Of a stretch of DNA of 47,564 bases, positions 24,318 through 34,268 are shown in pieces. Under the pieces are notes generated by a model. That model did no database searches, had not been told where the DNA came from, and saw only the letters and a program-made list of their open reading frames with translations. Position 1 is the stretch's first letter. Each line of letters opens with the position of its first letter. Source of the DNA: Desulfobacteraceae bacterium (GTDB taxonomy: Bacteria > Desulfobacterota > Desulfobacteria > Desulfobacterales > JAABSP01); contig JAABSP010000040.1 of NCBI GenBank assembly GCA_011390345.1, positions 1-47,564 of the forward strand, given 5' to 3'. A program made the translations under genes and the position numbers.

Positions 24318-26357
24318 ATGGAAATTTTCCTGGCTAATGTACCTTTCTATTGTACACTTGTAGGTATTGCAGGCGTCATCTTCGCCATCGCGCTGGCCCA
24401 GTCCGTAAAGAGTGCGCCGGCCGGAAACGAGAAGATGCAGGAGATCGCGAGCGCGATCCGTGAGGGCGCCATCGCCTACCTGAATCGGCAGCTCAAGAGC
24501 GTGGCGATTACCGGCGGCATCATCTTCGTCATCATCTTCTACGGTCTCGGCACCTACCCCGCATTCGGCTTTCTGCTCGGTGCTGCAGCCTCCTACCTTG
24601 CGGGCTACATCGGGATGCGGGTCTCCGTCATCGCCAATGTCCGGACCGCAGAGGCCGCCAGAAAGGGGCTGGCCGCGGGCCTTAGCATGGCCTTCCGCGG
24701 TGGTGCCGTTACCGGCATGATCGTTGCCGGCCTGGGTCTGACCGCAGTGGCCGGTTATTACACCTTTCTGCTGAAGAGCGCAGGCATGGGCGTCAGAGAG
24801 TCCGTCATCGCGCTGGTGGCCCTCGGCTTCGGCGGCAGCCTCATCTCCATCTTCGCCCGTCTCGGCGGCGGTATCTTCACCAAGGGTGCGGATGTCGGTG
24901 CTGACCTGGTGGGTAAGGTCGAGGCAGGCATCCCCGAGGATGACCCGAGAAACCCCGCAACCATCGCGGACAATGTGGGCGACAACGTGGGTGACTGCGC
25001 CGGCATGGCCGCAGACCTGTTCGAGACCTATGCCGTGACAGCCGTTGCCGCAATGCTTCTGGGCAACCTGCTCTTCCCGGATGTCCAGATCGCCACCGAA
25101 TTCCCGCTGATTCTGGGCGCCATCTCCATCGTCGCCTCCATGATCGCGACCTTCTTTGTCCGTCTGGGCAACAAGAGCGAATATATCATGGGCGCGCTCT
25201 ACAAGGGGATGTTCGGCTCCTGTATCATCTCTGCAATCGCTTTCTATTATGCCACCAAGTATACGATGGTGGGTCTGGGTGACCTCACCTCCATCAACAT
25301 ATACTATGCAACCCTGGTCGGTCTGGCGCTCACAGCGATCATCGTAGTCATCACCGAGTATTACACCGGCATCTATGCCCCGGTGAAGAGCATCGCAGAT
25401 GCCTCCACCACGGGTCACGGAACCAACATTATCGCGGGTCTGGCCGTCTCCATGCAGGCCACCGCGGCTCCGGTCATCGTGATCTGTATTTCGATTCTGG
25501 TCGCCTTCCACTATGCGGGTCTCTATGGCATCGCAATGGCAGCCATGTCCATGCTCTCCATGACCGGTATGGTCATCGCGATCGACGCCTACGGCCCCAT
25601 CACCGATAACGCGGGTGGTATTGCCGAGATGGCCGATATGGATGATAGCGTGCGTGCCGTCACCGATCCCCTGGATGCGGTCGGCAACACCACCAAGGCC
25701 GTCACCAAGGGTTACGCGATCGGCTCAGCCGGTCTTGCAGCTCTGGTGCTCTTTGCCTCCTACGTGCAGGAGTTCGTGCTCCACGGCGCAGATCAGGCCA
25801 TCCGGTTCGATCTGGGCGACGTGAACGTGATCGTCGGCCTTTTCATCGGCGGTCTGCTTCCCTACCTCTTCGCCTCCATCGCGATGAAGGCGGTCGGCAA
25901 TGCCGGCGGCGCGGTCGTGGACGAGGTGCGCCGGCAGTTCCGTGAGATCCCCGGCATCATGGAGGGAACCGCAAAGCCCGATTACGCGGCCTGCGTTGAC
26001 ATCGTGACCAAGTTCGCGCTCAAAGAGATGATGGTTCCCGCACTCCTGCCCGTGATCGCCCCGATCCTGATCGGCGTGTTCCTGGGCAAAGTGGCTCTGG
26101 GCGGCATGCTCATCGGCTCCATCGTCACCGGTATCTTCGTGGCCATCTCCATGACCACAGGCGGCGCGGCATGGGACAACGCGAAGAAGTACATCGAGGA
26201 CGGACATCTGGGCGGCAAGGGCTCCGAGGCTCATAAAGCGGCCGTCACCGGCGACACCGTCGGCGACCCCTACAAAGATACAGCCGGACCCGCGGTCAAC
26301 CCGATGATCAAGATTCTCAACGTGGTTGCCCTGCTGATGGTGCCCTTCCTGATGTAA
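24318..26357 (+). CDS. hppA: Membrane H+-translocating pyrophosphatase, K+-independent type
   Basis: A 679-residue protein with about 16 membrane helices, coupling PPi hydrolysis to ion pumping. PPi-binding motifs [33 protein letters not shown] and the late [15 protein letters not shown] are present. The residue that sets potassium dependence is Lys460 in GNTTKA; established work shows Lys here replaces the K+ ion, and Na+-pumping types are K+-dependent, so a proton pump is predicted. I start at ATG 24318, which has GGAGG 6 bp upstream; the earlier ATG 24306 actually overlaps that ribosome site. Such pumps recover energy from PPi in low-energy anaerobic metabolism. Confidence 0.95.
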   Translation: MEIFLANVPFYCTLVGIAGVIFAIALAQSVKSAPAGNEKMQEIASAIREGAIAYLNRQLKSVAITGGIIFVIIFYGLGTYPAFGFLLGAAASYLAGYIGMRVSVIANVRTAEAARKGLAAGLSMAFRGGAVTGMIVAGLGLTAVAGYYTFLLKSAGMGVRESVIALVALGFGGSLISIFARLGGGIFTKGADVGADLVGKVEAGIPEDDPRNPATIADNVGDNVGDCAGMAADLFETYAVTAVAAMLLGNLLFPDVQIATEFPLILGAISIVASMIATFFVRLGNKSEYIMGALYKGMFGSCIISAIAFYYATKYTMVGLGDLTSINIYYATLVGLALTAIIVVITEYYTGIYAPVKSIADASTTGHGTNIIAGLAVSMQATAAPVIVICISILVAFHYAGLYGIAMAAMSMLSMTGMVIAIDAYGPITDNAGGIAEMADMDDSVRAVTDPLDAVGNTTKAVTKGYAIGSAGLAALVLFASYVQEFVLHGADQAIRFDLGDVNVIVGLFIGGLLPYLFASIAMKAVGNAGGAVVDEVRRQFREIPGIMEGTAKPDYAACVDIVTKFALKEMMVPALLPVIAPILIGVFLGKVALGGMLIGSIVTGIFVAISMTTGGAAWDNAKKYIEDGHLGGKGSEAHKAAVTGDTVGDPYKDTAGPAVNPMIKILNVVALLMVPFLM

Positions 26358-26413
26358 TAATCGGAAAGATTTACCGTCAGACTGAGATTCTGCACCATAG
26401 CGGAATCTAAAAC

Positions 26414-26458
26414 AAAAAAGGATCGGTGCTGGTCAGTTCGGCACCGATCCTTTTTTTT
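26414..26458. terminator. Strong terminator after hppA
   Basis: AAAAAAGGATCGGTGC and GCACCGATCCTTTTTT form a perfect 16-pair A/T-flanked stem with an 11-base loop; T-runs on both strands make it bidirectional. Confidence 0.92.
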
Positions 26459-26503
26459 ATTATTCCCGGTTTTTAATTCCCGGTTTTATTCCCCGATTGC
26501 ATA

Positions 26504-26532
26504 TTGATTGTTTCTCCTGGGTATGATATAAC
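26504..26532 (+). promoter_or_regulatory. Candidate promoter of carD
   Basis: TTGATT (26504-26509), a 17-bp spacer, and TATAAC (26527-26532), about 75 bp before the carD start and just after the hppA terminator. Confidence 0.5.
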
Positions 26533-26604
26533 AAAATTATCGGTAGTTTTTATCGAAAAATTAATCTGTTTTTTCCGGCATTACTCACCGAATTTGGGGA
26601 AGCA

Positions 26605-27138
26605 ATGAGCCAGAAAAAGGGGCAGGAAAATTTGGGAAAATGTAGATCAGGAAAGTTCAAAGTCGGGGATCTGGCCGTCTATCCCGCGCATGGGGTCGGG
26701 CGGATTGATGCCATCGAGAGCAAGGAGATCAACGGGGAGAGCCACGATTTCTATATGATGAAGGTCCTGGAGAACGAGATGCTGATCATGATCCCCACCG
26801 CAAATGTCGATTCCGTGGGCCTGCGCGAGATCATCGATGAATCGGATATCCCCAAAATCTTCGATATAATGAAGAACCAGAACAACGGCTCCGGAGACAA
26901 TCAGACTTGGAACCGCCGCTATCGGGAGTATATGGACAAGATCAAGACCGGCTCTCTTTTTGATGTGGCCGAGGTCTTCCGGGATCTTTTCATGCTCAAA
27001 CTCAACAAGGATCTCTCCTTTGGGGAGCGCAAACTCTACGATACGGCCCAGGCTCTTCTTGTCAGCGAACTCTCCACCGCCAGGAACACCGATGATCAGA
27101 GCGTTCTTCAGGAGATCGAATCGATCTTTGACCGTTAG
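26605..27138 (+). CDS. carD: CarD/CdnL family RNA polymerase-binding regulator
   Basis: A 177-residue protein. The N-terminal RNAP-interacting Tudor-like domain reads FKVGDLAVYPAHGVGRI, followed by MMKVLENEMLIMIPTANVDSVGLR; the C-terminal helical domain (about 95-177) contains WNRRYREYMDKIKTG and ALLVSELSTARN, the usual DNA-contact region. It stabilises open promoter complexes. The start is ATG 26605 with GGGGAAGC upstream. It is 33 bp from rluD. Confidence 0.92.
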   Translation: MSQKKGQENLGKCRSGKFKVGDLAVYPAHGVGRIDAIESKEINGESHDFYMMKVLENEMLIMIPTANVDSVGLREIIDESDIPKIFDIMKNQNNGSGDNQTWNRRYREYMDKIKTGSLFDVAEVFRDLFMLKLNKDLSFGERKLYDTAQALLVSELSTARNTDDQSVLQEIESIFDR

Positions 27139-27171
27139 CGCGGCTTCATAACAGACACCTCTCTTCCTGCC

Positions 27172-28143
27172 ATGCTCCCCAGCGAAGGGCGCCCCTTCAC
27201 CATTCCCGCCGATCCTGACCATATGGGCAGGAGAGCCGATCTTGTCGTTGCCGAAAAGATCAGCGACTGTTCCCGTTCCATTGCTGCGGATCTGATTCGA
27301 GCGGGAAAGATAAAGATCTGCGGGGCCGTCAAAAAACCGGGCTACCGGCTGAAGGCAGAAGATGAGATCAAAGGATTCATTCCCGCGCCGACGCCCCTGA
27401 ACCTGCAGCCCGAGCCCATCGACTTCAAAATCCTCCATGAAGACAGCGATCTGATCGTTTTAGACAAACCTGCGGGGCTGGTGGTCCATCCGGCCGCGGG
27501 ACATACATCGGGAACGCTTGTCAATGCGCTTCTCTACCACTGCGATGATCTGGCCGGCATCGGGGGCAAAGAGCGGCCCGGCATTGTCCACCGTCTGGAC
27601 AAGGATACCTCCGGGCTGATAATGGCGGCCAAAAACGACGCCGCGCACCAGCACCTGTCGGAACAGTTCAAATCCCGATCCATTGAAAAAAGGTATCTGG
27701 CGCTGGTCTATGGAGAGATGGCGGCCCAATCCGGGGAGATCTCCTTTCCCATCGGAAGAGACCCCAATGACCGGAAGCGGATGTGGATCGACACTCCCTC
27801 CGGCAAACCGGCATGGAGCCGGTGGAAGGTGCGGGAACAGTATGAGGGGGCGAGCCTGCTGGAGGTTCTGCTGATGACTGGAAGAACCCATCAGATCCGG
27901 GTCCATCTCTGTGCCGTGGGGCATCCGATCATCGGTGATCCGCTATACAACCGTAACCGGCCCGGAGGTCGCTTTTCAAAAACGATTTCGGACCGGCTCA
28001 AGGGGATCACCAGACAGATGCTCCACGCCTGGAAGCTCCGCTTTCTCCATCCGGCAACCGGAGCGCCGCTCTCCTGTGTATCCCCGCCCCCACCGGACAT
28101 GGAAACCCTTCTCCGGCTCCTGAAAAGAGAAGCCCGGCATTAG
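27172..28143 (+). CDS. rluD: RluA/RluD family 23S rRNA pseudouridine synthase
   Basis: A 323-residue protein with an S4 RNA-binding domain (about 18-80) and a synthase domain with the catalytic D143 in HRLDKDTSGL and the late GRTHQIRVH motif. RluD modifies helix 69 of 23S rRNA; assignment to RluD rather than another RluA member is by S4 domain presence and length. The start codon is uncertain (no clear ribosome site before ATG 27172). Confidence 0.88.
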   Translation: MLPSEGRPFTIPADPDHMGRRADLVVAEKISDCSRSIAADLIRAGKIKICGAVKKPGYRLKAEDEIKGFIPAPTPLNLQPEPIDFKILHEDSDLIVLDKPAGLVVHPAAGHTSGTLVNALLYHCDDLAGIGGKERPGIVHRLDKDTSGLIMAAKNDAAHQHLSEQFKSRSIEKRYLALVYGEMAAQSGEISFPIGRDPNDRKRMWIDTPSGKPAWSRWKVREQYEGASLLEVLLMTGRTHQIRVHLCAVGHPIIGDPLYNRNRPGGRFSKTISDRLKGITRQMLHAWKLRFLHPATGAPLSCVSPPPPDMETLLRLLKREARH

Positions 28144-28199
28144 ATCAGCAATGCAGGGCCTCATCGGAGAAGGAATACCATCAGCAGATTTGGGAAATT

Positions 28200-29375
28200 C
28201 TACATCGACGCCTTTTCGATATCGATGATCTTGTTCTCTCCGTCATAATCTTTCCGCACATATGTGGTAATTCCCATCAGCTTCTTTGTGATCCCGCCGA
28301 TCCGGTTGACCTGGCGCAGTATGCCTTTGACCTTGTTATAATGCAGATCCTCTTTGCCGATCTCCATCAACATCAGCTCGCAGTAGCCGCTGATGGCCTG
28401 GAGGGGCTGATTGATCTCATGGCAGACCGCACCTGCGATCTCGATGATGCTTTGAAACTTCTCCTTCTTCAACTGATCCTCTTCCATCTGCTTGTGCTCG
28501 ATCGCGATGGCGTAAATCATTGCCAGCCGGTCCATGAGAAGCCGATCGGTCTGATCGTAATCCTGCCCCGGCCGCTCCACATTGATCCGACCGACGCACC
28601 GGGTCTCGATTCGGGTGCAGGCCGGCACCGACAGGCGATAAGCGGGTGTACCGTTTCCTTCTGCCTCTTTGCCCGGCCCATGTTCCCCTCTGGCGGGAGC
28701 ATCTTTGGCTGCTGGAATGAATTCCCCGGTCTCCGGCTGGACATATTCCACAGATCCGTATCGGCTTAGGGTCAACTCTCTTGCATAGTGCAAGACAATG
28801 GCGCTGATGGCCTCGATGGAGTCTGAAGAGAGAATCGCCTCAGCCAGCTCCGCAATCGCGGTGTTGACATCCGATTCCCGTTTCAGTGCCTGCTCTGCCT
28901 TCTTACGGCCTGTGATATCCCTTGAGACCACGACCGCGTGGGTGACGCGGCCTTTTTCCCAATAGGGGGAATAGATCACATGGAAGCAACGGCGAAGCCC
29001 CTGGAATTCGAACCATCCCTCGTAGTTGGCCACCTCTCCGGTAAAGCATCTGTCCAGATAGTCACGGATGACGGAATTGAAAATCCGCTCTCCCCAGACA
29101 TCTGCTACCGTCGAACCGATAATCTCTGCCCGGGATTTTTTGTGGGCCTGGCAGTAGGGATCATTGACCGCCTCATAGATGTAGTTTCGATCGATAAGGG
29201 TCATGAAGTCTCTGGAGTTGTTGGCAATAAACTCATATTTCCGGTATGCATCCTCCAGAGACCGGTACTGGTCCGGATCGACAAGCCCCCCATAGCAGAA
29301 TTCGGCTTGGGCAAGCCGCTTTTCAAGCATATGTACCTGCATTTCCAGTTCCTTGTATGTCGGTTTTGATGGCAT
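28200..29375 (-). CDS. PAS-GAF-HisKA protein lacking an ATPase domain
   Basis: A 391-residue soluble signalling protein. It begins MPSKPTYKELE with an N-terminal coiled coil, then PAS (about 35-165, ending SRDITGRKKAEQAL), a GAF-like domain (about 175-300) and a HisKA dimer domain with the H-box CHEINQPLQAISG (about 325-340). It stops about 55 residues later without any N, G1 or G2 box, so it cannot bind ATP by itself. No downstream frame supplies a HATPase domain. It may be phosphorylated in trans or act as a histidine scaffold. ATG 29375 is preceded by AGGGACT; an earlier start at 29420 adds 15 residues without family support. Confidence 0.82.
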   Translation of the reverse strand: MPSKPTYKELEMQVHMLEKRLAQAEFCYGGLVDPDQYRSLEDAYRKYEFIANNSRDFMTLIDRNYIYEAVNDPYCQAHKKSRAEIIGSTVADVWGERIFNSVIRDYLDRCFTGEVANYEGWFEFQGLRRCFHVIYSPYWEKGRVTHAVVVSRDITGRKKAEQALKRESDVNTAIAELAEAILSSDSIEAISAIVLHYARELTLSRYGSVEYVQPETGEFIPAAKDAPARGEHGPGKEAEGNGTPAYRLSVPACTRIETRCVGRINVERPGQDYDQTDRLLMDRLAMIYAIAIEHKQMEEDQLKKEKFQSIIEIAGAVCHEINQPLQAISGYCELMLMEIGKEDLHYNKVKGILRQVNRIGGITKKLMGITTYVRKDYDGENKIIDIEKASM

Positions 29376-29471
29376 AGTCCCTGCACATTTTTCATTGTCT
29401 ATAATACAGGTATAGCCCAAAAGGGAAAGGAAAACAATAGTATCGGAAATGTAATATCCGGTAGAAATATC

Positions 29472-30590
29472 CTACCCTGTCTCCCAGATCAGGGGGAGGG
29501 GAAGCTGTCTGCAGAAAGTTGAGGCGGTATGCTCCTCCGCGAAATTGGAGAGGGTTATGCCCAGAAGGCGGACCTTTTTGGCGCCGGCATCGGTATGTTT
29601 CAGCAGGTTGCGGATCTGCGCCATGATCGCGTCGGCATCCGTGACGGGCGCGCCGAGCGTAATGCTTCGGGTGATGCATCTGAAATCGGTATATCGGATC
29701 TTCAGCGTAACAGTGGTTCCGGTGAACCCGTAGTTCCGGAGTGCGGCTTCGACCTTTTTTGACAGGCCCTGCAGGATTTCGTGCATCTCATCGATATCCT
29801 CGATATCCTCGCCCAGCGTCACCTCCTTTCCCACCGATTTTCGAACCCGTTCCGTCTCAACGGGCCGTTCATCATGGCCGTGTGCGATGTCATGAAAATA
29901 AAGACCCGCCTTGCCGAAGACTCGATAGAGATCCTCCCTTGGCCATCGCTTCAGGTCCGCGCCCGTTCGGATATCCAAGTCATGCATCCGCCGCTCCGTC
30001 ACCTTGCCGACGCCATAGAATCGGCCGATGGGAAGCCGATCGATAAACGCAGCCCCAGCCTCCGGCGGAATGACCGTCAGCCCGTCCGGCTTATCGACAT
30101 CCGAGGCGACCTTTGCCAGAAATTTATTGAAGGAGACCCCGGCCGACGCGGTCAGCCCGGTTCTGTTGAAGATCCGGCTTCGGATCTGTCTTGCGATGGC
30201 TGTTGCATAGGGGATTCCCTTCTTGTTTTGGGTGACATCGAGATAGGCCTCGTCCAGAGAGAGGGGCTCCACAAGATCGGTATAATCGAAAAAGATCTCC
30301 CGAATCTGCCCCGAGACCGCTTTGTAGACATCGAATCGGGGGCGCAGGAATACCGCGTGGGGGCATCGACTATGGGCCCAGCGCGCGGGCATGGCCGAAT
30401 GAATGCCGAATTTCCGGGCCTCATAGGAGCAGGCCGCGACCACTCCCCGGCCCTGGGGATCCCCGCCCACGATCACCGGCTTTCCCTTCAGCTCGGGCCG
30501 GTCCCGCTGCTCCACGGATGCATAGAAGGCATCCATGTCGATATGGATGATCTTCCGAAAGGTATCGATCTTGTCGGAATCCTCTTTCAT
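29472..30590 (-). CDS. dinB: DNA polymerase IV (Y family)
   Basis: A 372-residue translesion polymerase. Catalytic acidic residues lie in HIDMDAFYASVE and SLDEAYLDVT; the steric-gate and finger region VAACSYEARKFGI, thumb HhH motif FYGVGKVTERRM and a little-finger domain follow. The start ATG 30590 lies 231 bp from the divergent rhomboid gene. I see no clear LexA box in that gap. Confidence 0.94.
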   Translation of the reverse strand: MKEDSDKIDTFRKIIHIDMDAFYASVEQRDRPELKGKPVIVGGDPQGRGVVAACSYEARKFGIHSAMPARWAHSRCPHAVFLRPRFDVYKAVSGQIREIFFDYTDLVEPLSLDEAYLDVTQNKKGIPYATAIARQIRSRIFNRTGLTASAGVSFNKFLAKVASDVDKPDGLTVIPPEAGAAFIDRLPIGRFYGVGKVTERRMHDLDIRTGADLKRWPREDLYRVFGKAGLYFHDIAHGHDERPVETERVRKSVGKEVTLGEDIEDIDEMHEILQGLSKKVEAALRNYGFTGTTVTLKIRYTDFRCITRSITLGAPVTDADAIMAQIRNLLKHTDAGAKKVRLLGITLSNFAEEHTASTFCRQLPLPLIWETG

Positions 30591-30821
30591 GACCGCTCCA
30601 TATTCCCACCCGCGCCCGGAAGTGTCAAGGGGCTGTAAGTGTCCCGGAAGTATGGCGGAAGTATAAAGGGAAAGGGATCTGAAGAAGATTCATCGCGATC
30701 TTCTGATATCTGTTGGCCATCCTGCAAAACAGACTTTTCCTGACCCCGTGAAGATGGTATACAAAAATGGCAGGAGCAGGTATTCTTGAGGCGGGGCTGA
30801 GAAAACCAAAAGAGGTGCATT

Positions 30822-32984
30822 ATGATACTGATCCCCTTGAGCCATGAGAGCGGGCAGGTCCAGCGGACCCCCTATGTCACCATCACGATTCTGGTCATCA
30901 ATGTACTGCTTTTTATCCTGACGCTCCTTGCAGCGCCATCGAGCCAGGAAGAGGTGCAGAAGGCGTACCGTCAGCTCATGGATTATTACATGAAACGCCC
31001 CTACCTGGAGATTCCCGATGATATCTACCAGAAGATCCCGCCTGAGGAGCGCCAGGTGCTGGATAAGATGCGCCAGTTCCAAGAGATGATACCTCAGCCC
31101 CGATCGGATCTTGAGCCTGAAGAATACGCCTACGACGACTCCCGGGAAGCGGAGCAGGATGAGTTGAACCGGCGCATCGCTGCCTTTGCAGAGGCCATGC
31201 AGGATGAGTTCTATCGAAAATACGGCTACATCCCGGCAAGGGGCGGCTTTTTCACCCTAATCACCTCCATGTTCCTCCACGGAGGCATCTTTCACCTCCT
31301 CTTCAACATGCTCTTTCTATGGCTCTCCGGCGGCAACATCGAGGATCTATGGGGCCGAATCGCCTTTCCCATCTTCTATCTGGCCGGCGGCATCTTTGCA
31401 TCGCTGACCCATTCCCTCTTTTATCCGGAAAGCACGATCCCCCTCGTCGGCGCGTCGGGCGCGATCGCAGCCCTCATGGGGGCCTTTCTCGTTCGGTTTT
31501 ACAAGACTAAAATCTATTTTTTCTACTTTTTCTTCTTTGGATTCCGGGCCAAAAAGGGAACTTTCTATGCACCGGCATACCTGATGCTTCCCCTCTGGCT
31601 CGCCCAGCAGTTGTGGGAGGTCTTCAAGATGAGCGGCGTAGGAGACGGCTCCGGGGTCGCATTCTGGGCTCACATCGGCGGCTTTCTCTTTGGCGTGGCC
31701 ACGGCCCTGGCCTTCAAGCACTCCGGATTCGAGGAGAAGGTGCTGACCCCGGCCATCGCCAGCAAGATTCATCTGTCCGGAAATGAGGAATCCTCTGTCT
31801 CTTCGAAACTGGAACAGGGGGATATCGACGGCGCGATGATGGAGCTGCGGCAGATGCTGATTAGAGACCCGGAGGATGCGATCGCTCACGGCCAGTTGAG
31901 CCGGGTCTATTTTCTCCAGGGAAAGGAGCGGGTGGCGCAGATCGAGTTCAACCGGGCGGTCCGTCTCTTCTTCCACCAGGAAGACTCTGAGAATGCAGTT
32001 GACGAATATCTGGAAACCACCCGCGCCCATCCTATGGCCCTGCTGGAGCCGCGGCTTCAGAAACAGATGGCCGCCGCGATGGTGGAACAGGAGCTGTATG
32101 CGGAGGCTGCATCAGTCTATAAACGTCTCCTCGAAACAGGGCCCGATCTCTCCCCGGAGGAGAAAAAGGAGATTCAACAGCAGGCCAAGGCGGCCGGTGA
32201 GATGGCCAAAAATCAGGAGCAGGAGGAGAAAAAGGCAGAAAAAGAGCTGGCCCAAAAGACTTCCGATGAGCTGCTGCAACAGAAGTCTTCCCCTGAAAAG
32301 GCATCAGCAGAAGATAAGGCATCCCCTGCCGCAGCCGCCCTGAAACAGAAACCGACCGGACCGGCCATTCCCATCGCCAAAAGGATCAAGATCATCCCGA
32401 CGCCAGACGCCACGGCTCAGGCCCGGTACAACGTCCTCTCGGTGGCGCCGATGGAGGCCAACAAGATCACCGCATCGGAGGAGGGAATGGATCTGCACCG
32501 CCTCTCGGAAGCGCCCCTCCGGTATGAACGGATCTATGCCATCTGCGCATTTACCCTGGCCGGAACCGAGACCAGCATCATCCATGCCGATCTTTTTGTT
32601 GCAGGTCGGCCCCGGCCCTACCGGATCGCCAGCAACCGGATTCTCTACGACCAGTTTCTGCCCAAAACCGTCAACAGCTCTTTTGACAACTTCCGCCAGT
32701 TCATTCTTTTTCTGGTGTCGAAACTCGATTCGGTCTATCTGGATAGGGGAACCATGACCTTCCTCAAGACCAAAAAGGCGCCGGTCTTCCATTCAGATGA
32801 GGATATCGCAGGACAGGAGAAGCTCTTCTGGCGACAGATCATGGGGGAGATCCGCTGCCGGTGCGACAATTGCGGAGAGACTTACTGGATCGACGGCCGC
32901 AGGATACCGGCCGGAGGGGCAAAGTCCAAATGCAAAAAATGCGGCTCCGCGATCTCGATTAAAGCCCTTGAAACCGCAGTTTAG
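30822..32984 (+). CDS. Rhomboid protease fused to TPR, coiled coil and zinc ribbon
   Basis: A 720-residue membrane protein. TM1 (about 18-38) is followed by a long hydrophilic insert (about 40-140), then the rhomboid core with HGGIFHLLFNMLFLW (about 153-167), nucleophile S212 (GASGA) and H284 (AHIGGF). After the membrane domain come TPR-like helices (about 320-460), a Lys/Glu coiled coil (about 440-500), an uncharacterised alpha/beta domain (about 520-665) and a C-terminal MJ0042-like zinc ribbon (C681, C684, C704, C707). Intramembrane proteolysis is predicted. The long cytosolic tail suggests a regulatory or scaffold role. GAGGTGCATT precedes ATG 30822. Confidence 0.88.
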   Translation: MILIPLSHESGQVQRTPYVTITILVINVLLFILTLLAAPSSQEEVQKAYRQLMDYYMKRPYLEIPDDIYQKIPPEERQVLDKMRQFQEMIPQPRSDLEPEEYAYDDSREAEQDELNRRIAAFAEAMQDEFYRKYGYIPARGGFFTLITSMFLHGGIFHLLFNMLFLWLSGGNIEDLWGRIAFPIFYLAGGIFASLTHSLFYPESTIPLVGASGAIAALMGAFLVRFYKTKIYFFYFFFFGFRAKKGTFYAPAYLMLPLWLAQQLWEVFKMSGVGDGSGVAFWAHIGGFLFGVATALAFKHSGFEEKVLTPAIASKIHLSGNEESSVSSKLEQGDIDGAMMELRQMLIRDPEDAIAHGQLSRVYFLQGKERVAQIEFNRAVRLFFHQEDSENAVDEYLETTRAHPMALLEPRLQKQMAAAMVEQELYAEAASVYKRLLETGPDLSPEEKKEIQQQAKAAGEMAKNQEQEEKKAEKELAQKTSDELLQQKSSPEKASAEDKASPAAAALKQKPTGPAIPIAKRIKIIPTPDATAQARYNVLSVAPMEANKITASEEGMDLHRLSEAPLRYERIYAICAFTLAGTETSIIHADLFVAGRPRPYRIASNRILYDQFLPKTVNSSFDNFRQFILFLVSKLDSVYLDRGTMTFLKTKKAPVFHSDEDIAGQEKLFWRQIMGEIRCRCDNCGETYWIDGRRIPAGGAKSKCKKCGSAISIKALETAV

Positions 32985-33060
32985 GGGCATCATTATAAGA
33001 GGATGCAAAACCGAAAGATCCAAATCGATTCCCCCAACCGAAGCCAGGAGACACGATTCA

Positions 33061-34242
33061 ATGCCTAAAAATTCCCGAAAAACAGACATCGTCCACGGCA
33101 TCCATACCTGCCATATCACCACAATGGATCTGGTTCCGCCCATTCATCTCACCTCCACCTTTCGATTCCGGGATGCGGACCACGGCGCGGGGATCTTCGG
33201 TGGAACCGATACCGGATACGTCTACACCCGAATCGGCAATCCCACAGTGGATCTGCTGGCGGAGAAGATGGCCCTTCTGGAGGAGACCCAAGGGGCTGTC
33301 CCCGCTGCATCGGGCATGGCCGCGGTGGCCTCGGTGGCCCTCACCCTGGCCGGGGCCGGGGACAACATGGTCTGCTGCAGCACCCTCTACGGCGGGACAT
33401 TTGCCCTTTTCAACCAGGATCTGAAAAAATTCAACATCGAAGGGCGCTTTCTTCCACCGTTCCAATGCTGCGATGATGGCCAAATCCGGAAGCTGATGGA
33501 TGCCAGAACCAGATTTCTCTTTATCGAAACCCCGGCCAACCCGACACTGGACATCATCGATATCGAGCGGTGGGCCGCGATTGCAGCGTCAGCCGGCATC
33601 CCCCTGGTGGTGGACAATACCTTTGCCTCCCCCTATCTTCAGCGGCCTATTGCCCTGGGCGCGGACATTGTGGTGCATTCGGCAACCAAATATCTCGGGG
33701 GACACGGGGACATCATAGGCGGCGTGGTTGTGGGAAAAGGGGAGATCATCGAAAGGATCAAAAGCGAATACTTCAGCCATTTCGGCGCGGTTATGAGCCC
33801 CTTCAATGCATGGCTCTTTCTGCGGGGGATCAAGACGCTTGCGGTCCGAATGGAGCGCCATTGCCAGAATGCGCAAAAGGTTGCGGAATGGCTGGAACAG
33901 CATCCTAAGATCAGCCGGGTCTTCTATCCGGGGCTCCCCTCCCATCCGGGGCACAAGACTGCCCAAAAGCAGATGGACGGATTCGGCGGGATGATCGCAT
34001 TCGAGGTGAAGGGCGGAATTGAGGCCGGAAAGGCCGTCATGAACCGGGTGAAGCTCTGCATCCTCGCGGTCAGCTTAGGGGACTGCGAGACTTTGATCCA
34101 GCATCCGGCCTCCATGACCCATGCGACTTACACAAGCGCAGAGCGGAACGCGGCCGGAATCACAGACGGGCTGATTCGTCTTTCGGTGGGAATCGAAGAT
34201 GTCGATGACATTATCGAGGATCTGGATCAGGCTATCCGGTAA
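33061..34242 (+). CDS. Trans-sulfuration PLP enzyme (cystathionine/methionine gamma-lyase or synthase type)
   Basis: A 393-residue Cys/Met-metabolism aspartate-aminotransferase-fold enzyme. The PLP lysine is K210 in SATKYLGGHGD; YTRIGNPT, SGMAA, ETPANPT and VDNTFASP are typical. The position of the methionine gamma-lyase specific Cys (LYGCTFA) reads LYGGTFA here, so methionine gamma-lyase is not favoured over cystathionine gamma-lyase/synthase or O-acyl-homoserine sulfhydrylase. ATG 33061 has AGGAG about 10 bp upstream; the longer open frame to 32797 overlaps the rhomboid gene. Confidence 0.85.
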   Translation: MPKNSRKTDIVHGIHTCHITTMDLVPPIHLTSTFRFRDADHGAGIFGGTDTGYVYTRIGNPTVDLLAEKMALLEETQGAVPAASGMAAVASVALTLAGAGDNMVCCSTLYGGTFALFNQDLKKFNIEGRFLPPFQCCDDGQIRKLMDARTRFLFIETPANPTLDIIDIERWAAIAASAGIPLVVDNTFASPYLQRPIALGADIVVHSATKYLGGHGDIIGGVVVGKGEIIERIKSEYFSHFGAVMSPFNAWLFLRGIKTLAVRMERHCQNAQKVAEWLEQHPKISRVFYPGLPSHPGHKTAQKQMDGFGGMIAFEVKGGIEAGKAVMNRVKLCILAVSLGDCETLIQHPASMTHATYTSAERNAAGITDGLIRLSVGIEDVDDIIEDLDQAIR

Positions 34243-34268
34243 ACTTTCACTCTCCGGAGCGATCCCCC

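Noticed and set aside
24279-25511. 410-codon minus-strand frame opposite hppA
   Set aside because: Asp/Gly/His-rich mirror of a membrane protein gene, a known artefact of hppA sequences.
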